DNA from: Ascarosepion bandense
Lineage: Eukaryota; Mollusca; Cephalopoda; Sepiida; Sepiidae
Length of the DNA: 64,000 bases
NCBI GenBank assembly: GCA_037127315.1
Contig: JBBBDQ010001918.1
Span: 4,638,501 to 4,702,500, forward strand
Direction of reading: 5' to 3'
This document shows, piece after piece, positions 21,480 through 31,360 of this stretch. How positions within the stretch are numbered: position 1 is the first letter of the stretch; each line of letters begins with the position of its first letter. Below the pieces are notes generated by a model that saw only the letters and a list, made by a program, of their open reading frames with translations, did no database searches and was not told the DNA's origin. The position numbers and the translations under genes are program-made.

Positions 21480-21700
21480 TCCGCAGACAGATGTGTTTCG
21501 CTGAAACAGTACGCTTAGACTCCGATTTCTTTTTAACCCAGGATTGAAACCCGACCGAATTCGTGTCAGTCGGCAATTCTACCTCTGACCTATGGGCGCT
21601 CGGTAGAAGGAGGCAAAATTTTTAGCGTGTATATTATCATTATACACGCCTGAGAGTGTTCTAATTCATTGCTGAATGAACGATGCGTACATGCCAAAGT
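21480..21700 (-). repeat. tRNA-like repeat, second SINE-like family, copy 1
   Basis: The minus strand of 21537-21604 resembles a tRNA: CCCATAGGTCAGAGGTAGA (A-box-like TAGGTCAGAGG) and GGTCGGGTTTCAATCCTGGG (B-box-like). It is homologous to 41660-41880 in the opposite orientation, including the GTGTATAATGATAATATACAC hairpin. The acceptor stem does not close, so this is not a functional tRNA. Confidence 0.6.
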
Positions 21701-21802
21701 AGCAACTGTTTTTCAAAGTCTACCATTCTTCCAAAGTGCTCAATCAGGGTGTGAGAGCGTAAATAGTCATCCGCAGACAGATCTGTTTCGATGTATCACA
21801 GG

Positions 21803-21805
<3 letters not shown>

Positions 21806-21852
<47 letters not shown>
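21806..21852. repeat. (TA)n microsatellite
   Basis: About 47 bp of TA abutting the hammerhead-bearing element. Confidence 0.97.
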
Positions 21853-21858
<6 letters not shown>

Positions 21859-21878
21859 TTAGAACATGTCCCTACAAT

Positions 21879-21936
21879 CTACTATAAAAGTGTACATTTT
21901 ATTTCGACATTAAAAAAACAATGTCTCATCAGGCAG
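21879..21936 (-). ncRNA. Hammerhead ribozyme motif, type I, complete core
   Basis: In minus-strand RNA order: stem I strand CUGC; core CUGAUGA (21932-21926); stem II GACAUU, loop GUUUUUUU, AAUGUC; core GAA with A15.1; stem III AUAAAA, loop UGUACAC, UUUUAU; cleavage position A17; stem I strand GUAG. All invariant hammerhead core residues (C3 U4 G5 A6, G8 A9, G12 A13 A14, A15.1-U16.1) are present. The cleavage triplet AUA is a permitted NUH triplet. Stem I has 4 bp including one G-U. Stem III covaries with the sister copies (AUAAAA/UUUUAU here, ACAAAA/UUUUGU there). Catalysis is inferred and not shown. Confidence 0.7.
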
Positions 21937-22368
21937 TAAACGTTATTTGAAAAGAGATAGAAAATCCCTTCCTTTTATTGGCAAAATTGTTTGTGTACAA
22001 GGTAAAGGTGCAGAAAAAATGAGAAACCAGAATGGGGAATAATAAAAAGGACATACAAGAAATAAAAAACAAAAAAATGAAAACGAGAAAAAAACCCAGA
22101 AAAGGTTAAAGAATCAAAGAAAGGCGCCAGGTTTAGGTAGAAAGTAAAGTGAGAGGCCCTCTCACCTTTGGTGACAGGGCCTCTCAACTTAAGAAAGAGG
22201 AAGATGTAAGAAAATGCATAAAGGGGGGAAGAAAGTGAGGGAAGATGGGCGAAGAAGAGAGAGGTGTGGGCGAGACAGCATAATCAGCAAAAGAATAGGT
22301 GTTTTAACACTCTGGCCTAGAATTAGTTGTAGATAGAAATCTTTGTTGTGGTGAAGTATAAAACTAAA

Positions 22369-22432
22369 AACGATAAAACATTGTCCCTTCAATGTCCAAA
22401 CAAAATGTACACTTTTGTAGTAGATTGTAGTT
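22369..22432 (+). repeat. Degenerate hammerhead motif in right terminal repeat
   Basis: On the plus strand stem II (ACATTG/CAATGT), stem III (ACAAAA/TTTTGT) and GTAGATTGTAG persist. The first core box is broken (CGATAAA) and GAAA has become CAAA, so it is inactive. Confidence 0.55.
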
Positions 22433-22572
22433 TGTACATGTTCTAAAATATAATTTATAATAAATATTATATTATAAAAATATTCATTGCTCTATTTATA
22501 TATTGAGCACTGTTTTAAATTAATGTTTTGAACATTGTAAATAGTTTCTTCGTTCGTTATTCACTTGGACAC

Positions 22573-22576
<4 letters not shown>

Positions 22577-22624
<48 letters not shown>
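22577..22624. repeat. (TA)n microsatellite
   Basis: About 48 bp of TA. The open frame reading into it is an artefact. Confidence 0.97.
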
Positions 22625-22626
<2 letters not shown>

Positions 22627-22984
22627 CAACTGAAGTTTAATAGAAAATGAACCAGTATATTTAACATTAGCAAGAGAAGGTTGAAATTTCTAGTGCGTAT
22701 AAAGTTGAAAAAGGGCTTGGAAAATTTGGTACTCAAAGTGCTACAAAAGGCATGAAATGGCGGATAGTTGTGATCGCTACCGTTCTGAAGAGAAACGACA
22801 GAGAGTACAAACATGATGGATAAGAACTGATCCTAAATGATTGTGGGAAGATTGTAATGACCAAAAAAGCACCCTATCTGAAGTCGGTTCCATAAGGTAT
22901 CGTATCTTTTAAGTACAAGCAGTTCGAACTTGTGTAAACAGTAGTCAGAATACAAATTAGGAGGTAAAGCAAAAAAGAAATTAT

Positions 22985-23615
22985 CAATTAGAGTTCAGAG
23001 ACTTGCAATTCCACGATTTTTTAAAATCAAATTTTAATTTTAAATCCACTGCTGACTTTCTTAAGAAATATATTTTGGCAAGCGGAAAATATAAAAATTT
23101 ATTGAATAATGCGAAAATGATGTTATCATTATTTGAAAGAATATATATTAGAGAACAACCTTTGTACGAGAAGGAAATATATTAAAAATCGTTTAAGAAC
23201 AAGGTTGGGTGATGAGCACACGGATGAAGTTTTGTTCCTGTCATCAATAAATACATCAACTGATATGGAGAAATTGTCGAACAATAAAGAGAAACAAATA
23301 TCTTATTATTAGATAATTTTTCACTTGCCATTTCTAACTGTATTTGGTTGATTTAAGGAATGTGCAATTTTTTGTTGAGTGTGTTAGTTGTTACCCTGTT
23401 AGCCTTGCAATAAAATAAAGAATCTTGTTTAAATAATATAACATTAATTTCATTGTTATTTCTTTAAACGTCCAGACGATGGCGAACATATGGACGGAGC
23501 GGTCTGAGGTAAAGACAATTTATTACGGTACATTTGATATCATGGCCCTTCTTCGAGATTTTGCATAGCAGTCTGGCCCGCTCTCTCCAAAATGTTGCCG
23601 ACCCGCGGGTCTAAC
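22985..23615 (+). pseudogene. hAT transposase C-terminal remnant with 3' end
   Basis: Reading frames give LQFHDFLKSNFNFKSTADFL, then MMLSLFERIYIREQPLYE (a decayed F....YICEQ.FS box), then LKNRLRTRLGDEHTDEVLFL, followed by TSTDMEKLSNNKEKQISYY and a stop at about 23318. This corresponds to the hAT dimerisation region, where LR.RLTDEHL and a terminal K..Q.SH are usual. A frameshift lies between the parts at about 23160-23185. The 3' untranslated region ends near GTTGCCGACCCGCGGGTC (23595-23612), which resembles hAT 3' termini (GTTGCCGACCC..). Dead. Confidence 0.6.
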
Positions 23616-23689
23616 ATATGCAAATAAAAATTTGAATTTCTTTCTGAGATGAGTAATTTTCAATAATTCAAGAATTATTTCGAACTTTT

Positions 23690-23850
23690 GTTCTCATCTT
23701 AGTTGATATAGGTGTTATAATAGACACAACGTTTCGACCAAGTACCCTCTGGTCATCATCAAGTGTCCATAGATTAGTTGATGGGGATTATCTCGTTGAT
23801 TATTGCTAAATATCCTGTGAAATCAATTATTGTTCTTTTCATGTTGGATT
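23690..23850 (-). repeat. Repeat with TTGATGA..GAAAC motif
   Basis: The minus strand of 23732-23762 has TTGATGA, a GACCA/TGGTC helix and GAAAC. Five bases on each side (GACAC/GTGTC) could pair around it. It resembles Penelope-type hammerhead boxes with C3 changed to U. The family is otherwise unplaced. Confidence 0.4.
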
Positions 23851-24083
23851 TTGATGTGTCACTACCGTAGTCTTTCTCGCTTCTTATTTTCGATGTTATT
23901 TAACCCTAGAACACTAACCATGGATAAATAGTTACCAGCACAAATGACGCCATTTTAATTACAATTTAATTAAATTTTCAGTACCTGATTTACTTATCTA
24001 AATAATGTTTTTTTAGTTCCTATTAATATTAACTCAAATACACATTTTGAAGTGCCTGCATGTAAAATATTTCAAATAAAGAT

Positions 24084-24335
24084 TTATATTTGATATTTTT
24101 TTGATATTTTCAAAATCGGGTATGATATATCTATGGTTAGTAGTGGTGTAAATTTAATTGATGGTTGGTGTTCCAGGTTTAAGGTTGAGAAGCCTGATTC
24201 ACATAAATAAATAGAAAATTGCAATGAAACTGATAAAGCCTTTTTAGTTAACGTGGTATATTCCTTTTGTATTGCATTGCTAGAAATAGTGGCATGATTC
24301 GTTTTCTTCACATTACTGATGTGGAATATTAGAAG
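24084..24335 (-). pseudogene. hAT transposase fragment
   Basis: On the minus strand, LTKKALSVSLQFSIYLCESG then FSTLNL matches the hAT signature (T.YLCESGFS.L) near the C-terminus. The upstream domain is missing, the conserved RSRL box after FSTL is lost and the following residues are unrelated. Different family from the remnant at 23.0 kb. Confidence 0.6.
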
Positions 24336-24339
24336 GAAC

Positions 24340-24825
24340 ATTTATGAAGGGATTTCCAATCCAATCATACCTTGCGGCACACTTAAGAGAATTGAGCCGC
24401 ACTCTCGTGTGTCCCGGCAGGGCGGCTGGGAATCACTGACTGAGAGAAAGGCTTGTAACGTTGTCTCTGTGGAGATAAGGTTTTAGGGTGGGAAAAATAT
24501 ATCCCCCACGCGGCCGCGTACAGTAAGAAAAGTGATAATTGGGACGCTTCTGCCCGGGCGTGGAGACAAAACATTTAAAATATCACAATTTTCCTGGAAC
24601 GGAACGACAAATAAGTCGATTATTTTCAAAAACCTATTTTTTTCCATATGGTGTTTTCTTTATGAATTCCGACGTAATATCTCTTCAACGTTAACCCCTT
24701 TCAAATATATTACCAGTTTATAACCGTAAAGCGTTAAGCCTAAATCAGTGACTTTAGAAAGAAACCGGAAACGTAGTCCGAAACAGGAAACAAAGAATTT
24801 CTTATCTTTTTTTAGTTTTAATATG
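24340..24825. other. Intergenic, unclassified
   Basis: Contains a more GC-rich patch (24400-24530), with a GCGGCCGC site near 24511. No coding motif recognised. Confidence 0.4.
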
Positions 24826-25035
24826 TTCTTCAATATGGCAGTGAATGTTGTTCAAAGGTGAGAGAAATACTTGAAGCAACCAAAATTTGGTTCTAAAACA
24901 ATATAATGAGAATACCATGGACCAAACATGTGAGCGATGAGGCTTTGGAGAGGATGGAAACGAAGAGGTAACTAATATTTAACACCAGGAAAAGAAAACT
25001 GAAGTTTCTGTGAAATTGATTGCAATTTTCTACGT
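24826..25035 (+). pseudogene. RTE-like retrotransposon fragment
   Basis: CTTCAATATGGCAGTGAATG (encoding LQYGSE.W) then ATACCATGGACCAAACATGT (RIPWTKHVS) and GGATGGAAACGAAGAGG match the RTE C-terminal region. The RRMLR codons are scrambled and the copy stops after about 200 bp. Confidence 0.65.
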
Positions 25036-26010
25036 CTTATTTATGTGAATTAGGCTGTTCAACCCTAAATAACATAGAAAATAAGAAGCGAGAAAAACTT
25101 CACTAAACCGAACAAAAAAAGAGGGTCTGTGGTGATACTGACCGAGCAAAAGCAAGACCGGATGTTTGCTCTATAACAACCAGAAAGCGAATGAATAAAA
25201 ATCATCTCTGCGCAGGTGTATTCGCGCAGATGTTCCGGTTGAAAAATAAAAATTAATGAAATATCATATTTCCATTTCGCGAGCCTACACGAATTTTATT
25301 TACCAGCCAATGGAAAGCCCGGAATCAAATGCAAGCGTGAAATTCAAAACGATCTGTTTGATCCAAAAAGCAGATATAAAAAGCGGAGACACAAAGCATC
25401 ATCAGACAGAAAGACAGAAAGACAGACAGGCTAGAGTAACCAGTGTCTCCCCTTGACTTAAGTCGAGCGGCTACTATGCTAACCTCTTTCCTTCTCCCTG
25501 TCTCAAAAGTACTTACTGACCTCAGGAGTGACCTCTTCAAAGACATTCCACACAAACCAACTTACTAACTTATGGACCTTAGAAGTGGCAACTTCAAAAA
25601 GAAACTTCCTCGCATACCTCCGCTCCTAACTTCCTAAGACTTTTATCTCTTTCAGCATTATTATTTGTTATGAACACTTTAACTTCCGTTGGACCTATCC
25701 TTCAAGCATTACTTTAATTGTAAAACATTAATTGACATGTATAAATGTTATTTTATACTCAAATGGCCTTTCTTGATTTATAATCATTTTATGATTTATA
25801 GTGGGCTATCTTCCACAAGACCAAATTCCGTTAACCTGCAACGGTATACAATTACCCTTCACTACAAACGGAATCCTACTACAACTAGAAAAAGAATAAA
25901 TAAGATAAGATAACCGCTATACGTCTCTTTATCGGAAATTCGATCAAACATCGAGGAATTCGCGAAAAAACACCAGGCAAGGTGTCACACTTAAAAACAC
26001 TGCAAAATAA
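25036..26010. other. Intergenic, nothing recognised
   Basis: Includes a short (AGAC)n-like run near 25410-25430. Open frames have no identifiable motif. Confidence 0.4.
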
Positions 26011-26013
26011 TTA

Positions 26014-26342
26014 AATAGAAATATAAACTTATTCATAAATGAAACTTTGTCTGCATGTGTGTATGTGTGTGTGTGTATGTATCCGTTACCTCTTGAATCC
26101 GAAACGGCTGAACCGATTTTCTTGAAAATTTACACAGCTGTACTATAAGCGTCTGCGAGTGTTCTTAGCTAGGTTTTGTGTCGAGGTACCCCCGATAAAT
26201 ATCGAAAATCGATAATCGAAAAAATCGGGTTATAGAAGGAATGGTCGGTTTTAATCTAATTTCATACACTCAAAAACAAAGAACTAAGAAGCGATATTCA
26301 GAAGTTTCAAGGTTGCAGTTCTTACAATAGTGCATAAAATCG

Positions 26343-26378
<36 letters not shown>
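26014..26378 (+). mobile_element. Non-autonomous Helitron, 3'-truncated
   Basis: Starts ATATAAACTTATTCATAAAT (a decayed TCTAAACTTATT end), has the CCGAAACGGCTGAACCGATT block and the ATCGAAAATCGATAATCG palindrome block. It stops in a (TA)n tract at 26343-26378 without the 3' hairpin or CTAG. Confidence 0.7.
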
Positions 26379-26379
<1 letters not shown>

Positions 26380-26599
26380 CCCAAGATGGCGGGCTACTAC
26401 GAAAATTTTCTGGGAAAATTACAGAACGGTATATCTGCTCAACTTTTCAGTCTGTCTTAGCTTCTTGGTATGTTGATTTGCGATTTTTATTTTTTGTCTG
26501 ATTAATTTTTGTCTTTAATTTGTCTGAATATTTTAACAGGGGTAGTATTTTGCTATTGTAAATAATTTTAGCTAGAAACAAAGAAAAGTGTACTGGATT

Positions 26600-27000
26600 G
26601 CTATGTGGTGTCAGTTTTTCAATATGGCAGTGAATGCTGGACAAAATCATCAAAGATGAAGGAAAAACTGGAACAAGAAGGATGCTGCGGATATCATAGA
26701 TCGAGCATGTGAGCAATGATGAGGTTTTAGAAAGGATGGAAACGAAAAGAAAATTAATACTGAGCATCAGGAAGAGACAGCTGAAGTTCCTGGGACATGC
26801 AATGAGGAAGGAGGGCCTGGAGAACCTGATACTAACAGGCCAGATAGAGGGAAAAAAGACAGGGGAAAGCAGCGGATAACATATTTGAGAGGCCTGAGCA
26901 GGTGCATGACGGAACAAGTGTTGCTTGGTATAACAGGAGAAAGAGAGATGTGGAAAGACATGATCGCATACGTCCTGAAAGGACAGGGAAAATAGAAGAA
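26600..27000 (+). pseudogene. RTE-like retrotransposon C-terminal fragment
   Basis: Reading frames give VFQYGSECWTKSSKMKEKLE, a frameshift, then RRMLRIS(stop)IEHVSND, then RKRQLKFLGHAMRKEGLENL, then GLSRCMTEQVLLGITGEREM and a final WKDMIAYVLKGQG-like end. This is the same tail as at 62.2 kb on the other strand. It ends in a short GAA-rich tail (26992-27003), and a (TTC)n array starts about 115 bp further on. Confidence 0.8.
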
Positions 27001-27116
27001 GAATATTGTGGCTTTCTCAGGCTTCTTTCTCTCTTGTTGGTGTTATTGTTCTTCTTCTTCTCATTTCCCACTAACTTACATTGTCTTTTTTGTTGTGTTT
27101 ATCATCTTTCACGTCT

Positions 27117-27742
27117 TCTTCTTCTTCTTCTTCTTCTTCTTCTTCTTCTAACTCCTGACCCCCTCCTTACTTATATTGACTTTTTATCAATTTCTTCTTC
27201 TTTCCCCCTTATTAATACTGACATTTTCTCACGTTTATCATCTTTCAGTCTTCTTCTTCTTCTTCTTCTTCTTCTTTATTAATTCTTACATTTTCTCACG
27301 TTTATCATCTTTCAGTTCTTCTTCTTCTTCTTCTTCTTCTTCTTCTTCTTCTTCTTCTTCTTCTTCTTCTTCTTCTTTCCCCTTTATTAATTCTTACATT
27401 TTCTCACGTTTATCATCTTTCAGTCTTCTTCTTCTTCTTCTTCTTCTTCTTCTTCTTCTTCTTCTTCTTCTTCTTCTTTCCCCTTTATTAATTCTTACAT
27501 TTTCTCACGTTTATCATCTTTCAGTTCTTCTTCTTCTTCTTCTTCTTCTTCTTCTTCTTCTTCTTCTTCTTCTTCTTCTTCTTCTTCTTTCCCCTTTATT
27601 AATACTGACATTTTCTCACGTTTATCATCTTTCAGTCTTCCTCTTCTTCTAACTCCTCATCCCTTCCTTACTTATTTATCAATTTCTTCTTCTTCTTCTT
27701 CTTCTTCTTCTTCTTCTTCTTCTTCTTCTTCTTCTTCTTCTT
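27117..27742 (+). repeat. Composite (TTC)n array with spacer repeats
   Basis: Runs of CTT of 24 to 60 bp alternate with a conserved spacer of about 45-50 bp (TTTCCCCTTTATTAAT, then TTCTCACGTTTATCATCTTT then CAG). Spacer anchors CTCACG lie at 27228, 27295, 27403, 27504 and 27615. The plus strand is almost entirely pyrimidine. Leu- and Ser-repeat frames are artefacts. Confidence 0.95.
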
Positions 27743-28640
27743 TCCCCTTTATATTGACTTTTCCCCAAGTTATCCTCTTGTTCTTGTTCTTATTCTTATT
27801 CTTATTATTTCCCCCTTAGTTTTACTGACATTTTTCTTACGTTTATCATCTTTCACTTCTTTTTTTCTTTTTTTTTCTTCCCTTATGCATAATCCCTTAT
27901 GCGCAGTTACCCTCAGACAATGTATGAATCTATTTCTCCAGCCGCTTTATCACTAAAACATTAATATCTGCCAAAAATTGGTAAAATTTTAATTAACCTG
28001 AAATGGGTTGATACGCCTTAAAAATGAATGATTCAATCAATAAATTCTAATGCACTACTTTCAGTGGTTCTCGAGCCATGCATTGGGTGATAATTATTAA
28101 GAAGAAATCCGTGGGCAAAATCAGGAACTATTAAAGCGTTGACAATATTTTTAATATTTTGTTAACGGTTATGATAGAATATAATTATTAGAGGAATATT
28201 CCAATTTTGGGACTTTTGACACCGTTTTGATTAAGACACCATAAATTGTGCACAAGTGGCCTCAATGTGACCCGGTTGTCATTCCGGATATTTATTGAGT
28301 CTAATAATTAAGGCAATACGGACATAATGCCAACAATACGAACCACTTCGTTTACTTGACTACCTCTTTGCCCGCCTTCCTTCGTTTTTCGGTAACTATG
28401 AGCTTTGAGTCCGCTCTTGTCTTCCAGGCATGTGAATTTCTATTCGTTTCCCAGTATAAAGAATATAAAAGAAATATTAAATAAAATTTGAAGATACGAT
28501 TAGATATGGTCTTTTTCTGTAGGAATTGGTTATATCAGGATCTTCGTATCTATTCTCGAACATTTTGTTTCTGAAATTATTTTTTTTCTGTTTATGTTGA
28601 ACTTGCACAGAGCGCAAGAGCCAGTTGAGGTAGTTTGATG
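27743..28640. other. Intergenic, nothing recognised
   Basis: T-rich then mixed sequence, with no coding motif or repeat family recognised. Confidence 0.4.
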
Positions 28641-28644
28641 GATT

Positions 28645-28967
28645 CATCGCCCGGTTCACACTCCACCCACATCTATTGAACAGGTGAAGAGGCTCATCCC
28701 TTGTTTCCTGTTTAGGATGCGGTTTCCGGTTTTCTCTTTTCCAATCTTTTCACTGATTATTTTTTTTTTCAATTGGAGTAGATAGACTAAGCTATCGCCC
28801 GGTTCACACTCCACTCACATCTATTGAACAGGTGAAGAGGCTCATCCCTTGTTTCCTGTTTAGGATGTGGTTTCCGGCTTTCTCTTTTCCATTCTTTTTA
28901 CCCTTACGTAGCCCCCTGCGCATCAGTGGCGTTATCGCCTTGCTTGGGGTGATATGATTAAAAAAAA
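28645..28967 (+). mobile_element. LINE-tail element, two 149-bp units
   Basis: Two units (TTGAACAGGTGAAG 149 bp apart) are followed by the LINE-type tail at 28912-28965 (GTAGCCCCCTGCGCATCAGT) and an A-rich end. Same family as at 16.8, 21.2, 41.3 and 44.3 kb. Confidence 0.78.
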
Positions 28968-29390
28968 TAAAATTGTTTGTTTAACGGTGTATCAACTCCT
29001 TATGCAGACAGTTATTTTTCTTGGTAGATTTGATATAAGAAAAATTTAAAATATTCTGCTTTCACAATTGTATATGTTGTGGAGTAGTTTTCGCACTGAA
29101 GGTTATAATCGTGTTATGTCGGTTGCTAATCGACTTAATGCACCCAAAATGTTAGGAACTTGGTAATCTTCCATCGAAATCTGACTCTTTAGTATTCGGT
29201 TAACTCCCGACTAATATCAGCTGCCTAGTAGTTCTACTGAAGTCCAATAGAACTCTGAAGAACTCCTATGAACTTCCCTAGAACTTCCTGTTAACTCGTA
29301 TTAATATAGGAGAGAGAGTCCATTATCTGAGGAATAGGTGTTTCCCCATAACAGTATTCATGGTAGATATTACTCAGCTTTTGTGCACAT
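28968..29390. other. Intergenic, nothing recognised
   Basis: No motif recognised. A mild CTTCC/GAACT-rich stretch at 29210-29300 looks like a decayed short tandem repeat (GAACTYC..). Confidence 0.4.
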
Positions 29391-29777
29391 GACTGGCAAC
29401 TGGGTCCCACGCATTCACAGTCAGATTAGCCAAATGCAGACGACAATTCTACTCCTGCAGCTTCTTCTCTCGCACTTCCCACCTGTGGAACTCGCTCCCG
29501 TATTCTTGCTTTCCTGACGGCTACAACCTCCAGAAATTTAAATGCAAAGTCAATACTCATCTACTAACCACTGGACTCTAGCTCTCTCCCCACCCCTGTA
29601 TAACCTTCCCTTTCTCTCCACCTATGTATCTGTCATCGCACCTGCTTTCTCAGCTTTCTATTGTTCCTTTTTAACTAGGTTGTACTCCTCACTCTTTTCT
29701 AATTAATCTTTTTACATTTATGTAGCCCCCTGCACATCAGTGGCGTTTCCGCCTTGCTCGGGGTGAATGGATTAAAA
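29391..29777 (+). pseudogene. LINE (Jockey/CR1-type) 3' end with tail
   Basis: It begins in the HPFTVRLAKCRRQFYS coding block (ACGCATTCACAGTCAGATTA), continues through RTSHLWNSLP and GYNLQKFKC, then the 3' untranslated region with TCTCCCCACCCCTGTATAAC. It ends GTAGCCCCCTGCACATCAGT then GGGGTGAATGGATTAAAAAA. This is the clearest LINE 3' terminus on the plus strand and the reference for the shared tail. Confidence 0.8.
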
Positions 29778-29924
29778 AAAATATTAATGTATCAGTGGAC
29801 ATACTTACTAGAGGCGGTGATATGTGCCTTTTATGTGGTAGTTTGGTTGAAATTATATTTTGGAAAACAGTTTGATGTAAGAAATTGTCGGATATTAATT
29901 ACTTAATGCAATGAAAGAGCTCAT

Positions 29925-30680
29925 CATATCGGTTGTTAGGTAAGTTAGTTGATTTTGTTTAGTGGCATATTAACACCTCCATGGGTCATTTAAGAACGAA
30001 ATCAAACTAATTTGACAATAATTTATTATTTCAATTAAATAAATTTTGAACGCAAATGTATGCCTTCAACTACAGATAAAAATGTCTTGTTGCTCAGGTT
30101 GTTTTGAAAAAGAAATTTTGCTAATTTTACTATAAATAGGTATTGTTAATTATTTTATATATAATAATGTAACGTTGGTGATCTTACTTTCAAATGTATT
30201 GCTCCCAATTAAAATATAAATAAGTATTGTTGACCCTTTTTAGAATTAAAAATGTATCGCTGGTTATTTTAAAAAAGGTATTGTGGCTAATTTTAGTTAT
30301 AAATAGTTACTGTTAATTATTTGATAAATAAAAAAGTTTCGTTGGTTACGTTCTTTTAAAAATGCATTGTTGCTAATTTTACTGATAAATAGTTATTGTT
30401 AATTATTTTATAAATAAAAGGTATCGCTGGTTAAGTTATTTTGAAAATGCATTTTTGCTAATTTTATTTATAAATAGTTTTTGGTAATTATTTTATAAAC
30501 AAAAACGTATCGCTGGTTATGTTATTTTAAAAATGTAGTGTTACTAATTTTAATTATAAATAGTCATTGGTAATTATTTATAATTAAAATATATTGCTAG
30601 GTATGTTATTTTAAAAATGCATTGTTGGTAATTTTACTGTAAACTGACATTGATTACAGCTCTCCCAAATATGTTGGCGC
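29925..30680 (+). repeat. Minisatellite-carrying dispersed element, copy 2
   Basis: The left flank (GATTTTGTTTAGTGGCATAT, then ACGCAAATGTATGCCTTCAA) is followed by an AT-rich minisatellite at 30095-30655. Anchor AATAGTT positions 30305, 30391, 30476 and 30562 give an 85-86-bp unit made of three 28-29-bp subunits. The subunits contain GTATCGCTGGTTA, GCATTGTTGCTAATTTTA and ATAGTTATTGTTAATTATTT. It is the reverse-complement relative of the array at 60.4-61.4 kb. Confidence 0.75.
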
Positions 30681-30683
30681 TTC

Positions 30684-30750
30684 GATGAATGCAATGAATT
30701 CACCTGGAATTCGAACCCAGCTCTATCCACTGCAGTGCAAGGCACACCAG
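30684..30750 (-). repeat. tRNA-derived SINE, head fragment
   Basis: Only the tRNA-like head is present: AATGCAATGAATTCACCTGG, then AATTCGAACCCAGCTC and TATCCACTGCAGTGCAAGGC. Confidence 0.65.
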
Positions 30751-31195
30751 TTGATTAATGCCTTCAAAAACCCCTTTCGACATCTCATAGATTATTAGTG
30801 TACCGGGAGTGTGAATATTGATCTTGTAGTTGGACAGGTTCTCCCTATTCCCGGCACGCTGTTTTAATTGCTACCAAAACAAAACAACAAACTCGATTGA
30901 TGTTCTTAAATAGCCTCAGCAAATCGTGAACTGCATACAGATGGGTTGTATGGTGCCAAATCCGTTCAGAAATACCTAAAATGTCTGCTGTATGTAACCG
31001 TTTTCGCCGATCTGTCGGTTAAAATGTCTTTGAGACTTGTGGGTTTAAGCGAAAACCATTCTTCTTCAAAGCTTATGGACTGTCGCTGAAGAATCCCAAA
31101 GAACTCTAGCAAAGTCTTTCAATAATTACAATGGATAGCATTTGTTACTCGAAGAGAAAATAATGACGTATTCAAGATTTTGGCGGTTCCATATG
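30751..31195. other. Intergenic, unclassified
   Basis: No gene or family recognised. Confidence 0.4.
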
Positions 31196-31199
31196 AATT

Positions 31200-31360
31200 C
31201 TCCTGGTCAGTCCTTAGATGGGTGACCGCTTGGGAATACCAGGTGCTGTAAGCGTTTAGTGACGGATGTGCGTTGTGGTGCAGTGGATATCGGCACGGAA
31301 ATAGAAATCGGTGAGCCGAGTTCGAATTCCAGTTGGATATCCTGCATTCACTTAAGCACC
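31200..31360 (+). repeat. 5S rRNA/tRNA chimeric SINE head
   Basis: 31201-31254 is the 3' half of a 5S rRNA: GTCAGTCCTTAGATGGGTGA, CCGCTTGGGAATACCAGG, TGCTGTAAGC match the loop A/stem IV-V region of metazoan 5S. Eleven bases later (31265) a copy of the window's tRNA-derived SINE head starts (TGGTGCAGTGG A-box, GTTCGAATTCC B-box). It breaks off at about 31354 and joins the 145-bp tandem array. A second, more decayed example is at 45656. Confidence 0.75.

Larger units (their letters stand above)
21851..22452. mobile_element. Inverted-repeat element carrying hammerhead motif
   Basis: The ends are inverted copies of about 75 bp: ATATTTTAGAACATGT at 21853 and its complement ending near 22450, each followed inward by ACAATCTACTA.AAAAGTGTA and the hammerhead-type stems. 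The interior (about 440 bp) is homologous on its left part to 1820-1960. It has no coding capacity. Penelope-like elements often show inverted or tandem terminal repeats with type I hammerheads, so I infer a truncated Penelope-like copy. A terminal-inverted-repeat DNA element is the alternative. Confidence 0.6.

Noticed and set aside
27176..27652. 158-residue open frame rich in Leu and Ser
   Set aside because: It is the (CTT)n array read in frame; no conserved domain and period-3 composition only.
31201..31254. Functional 5S rRNA gene
   Set aside because: Only the 3' half is present, without the internal promoter's 5' part (A box) or terminator, and it is fused to a SINE head.
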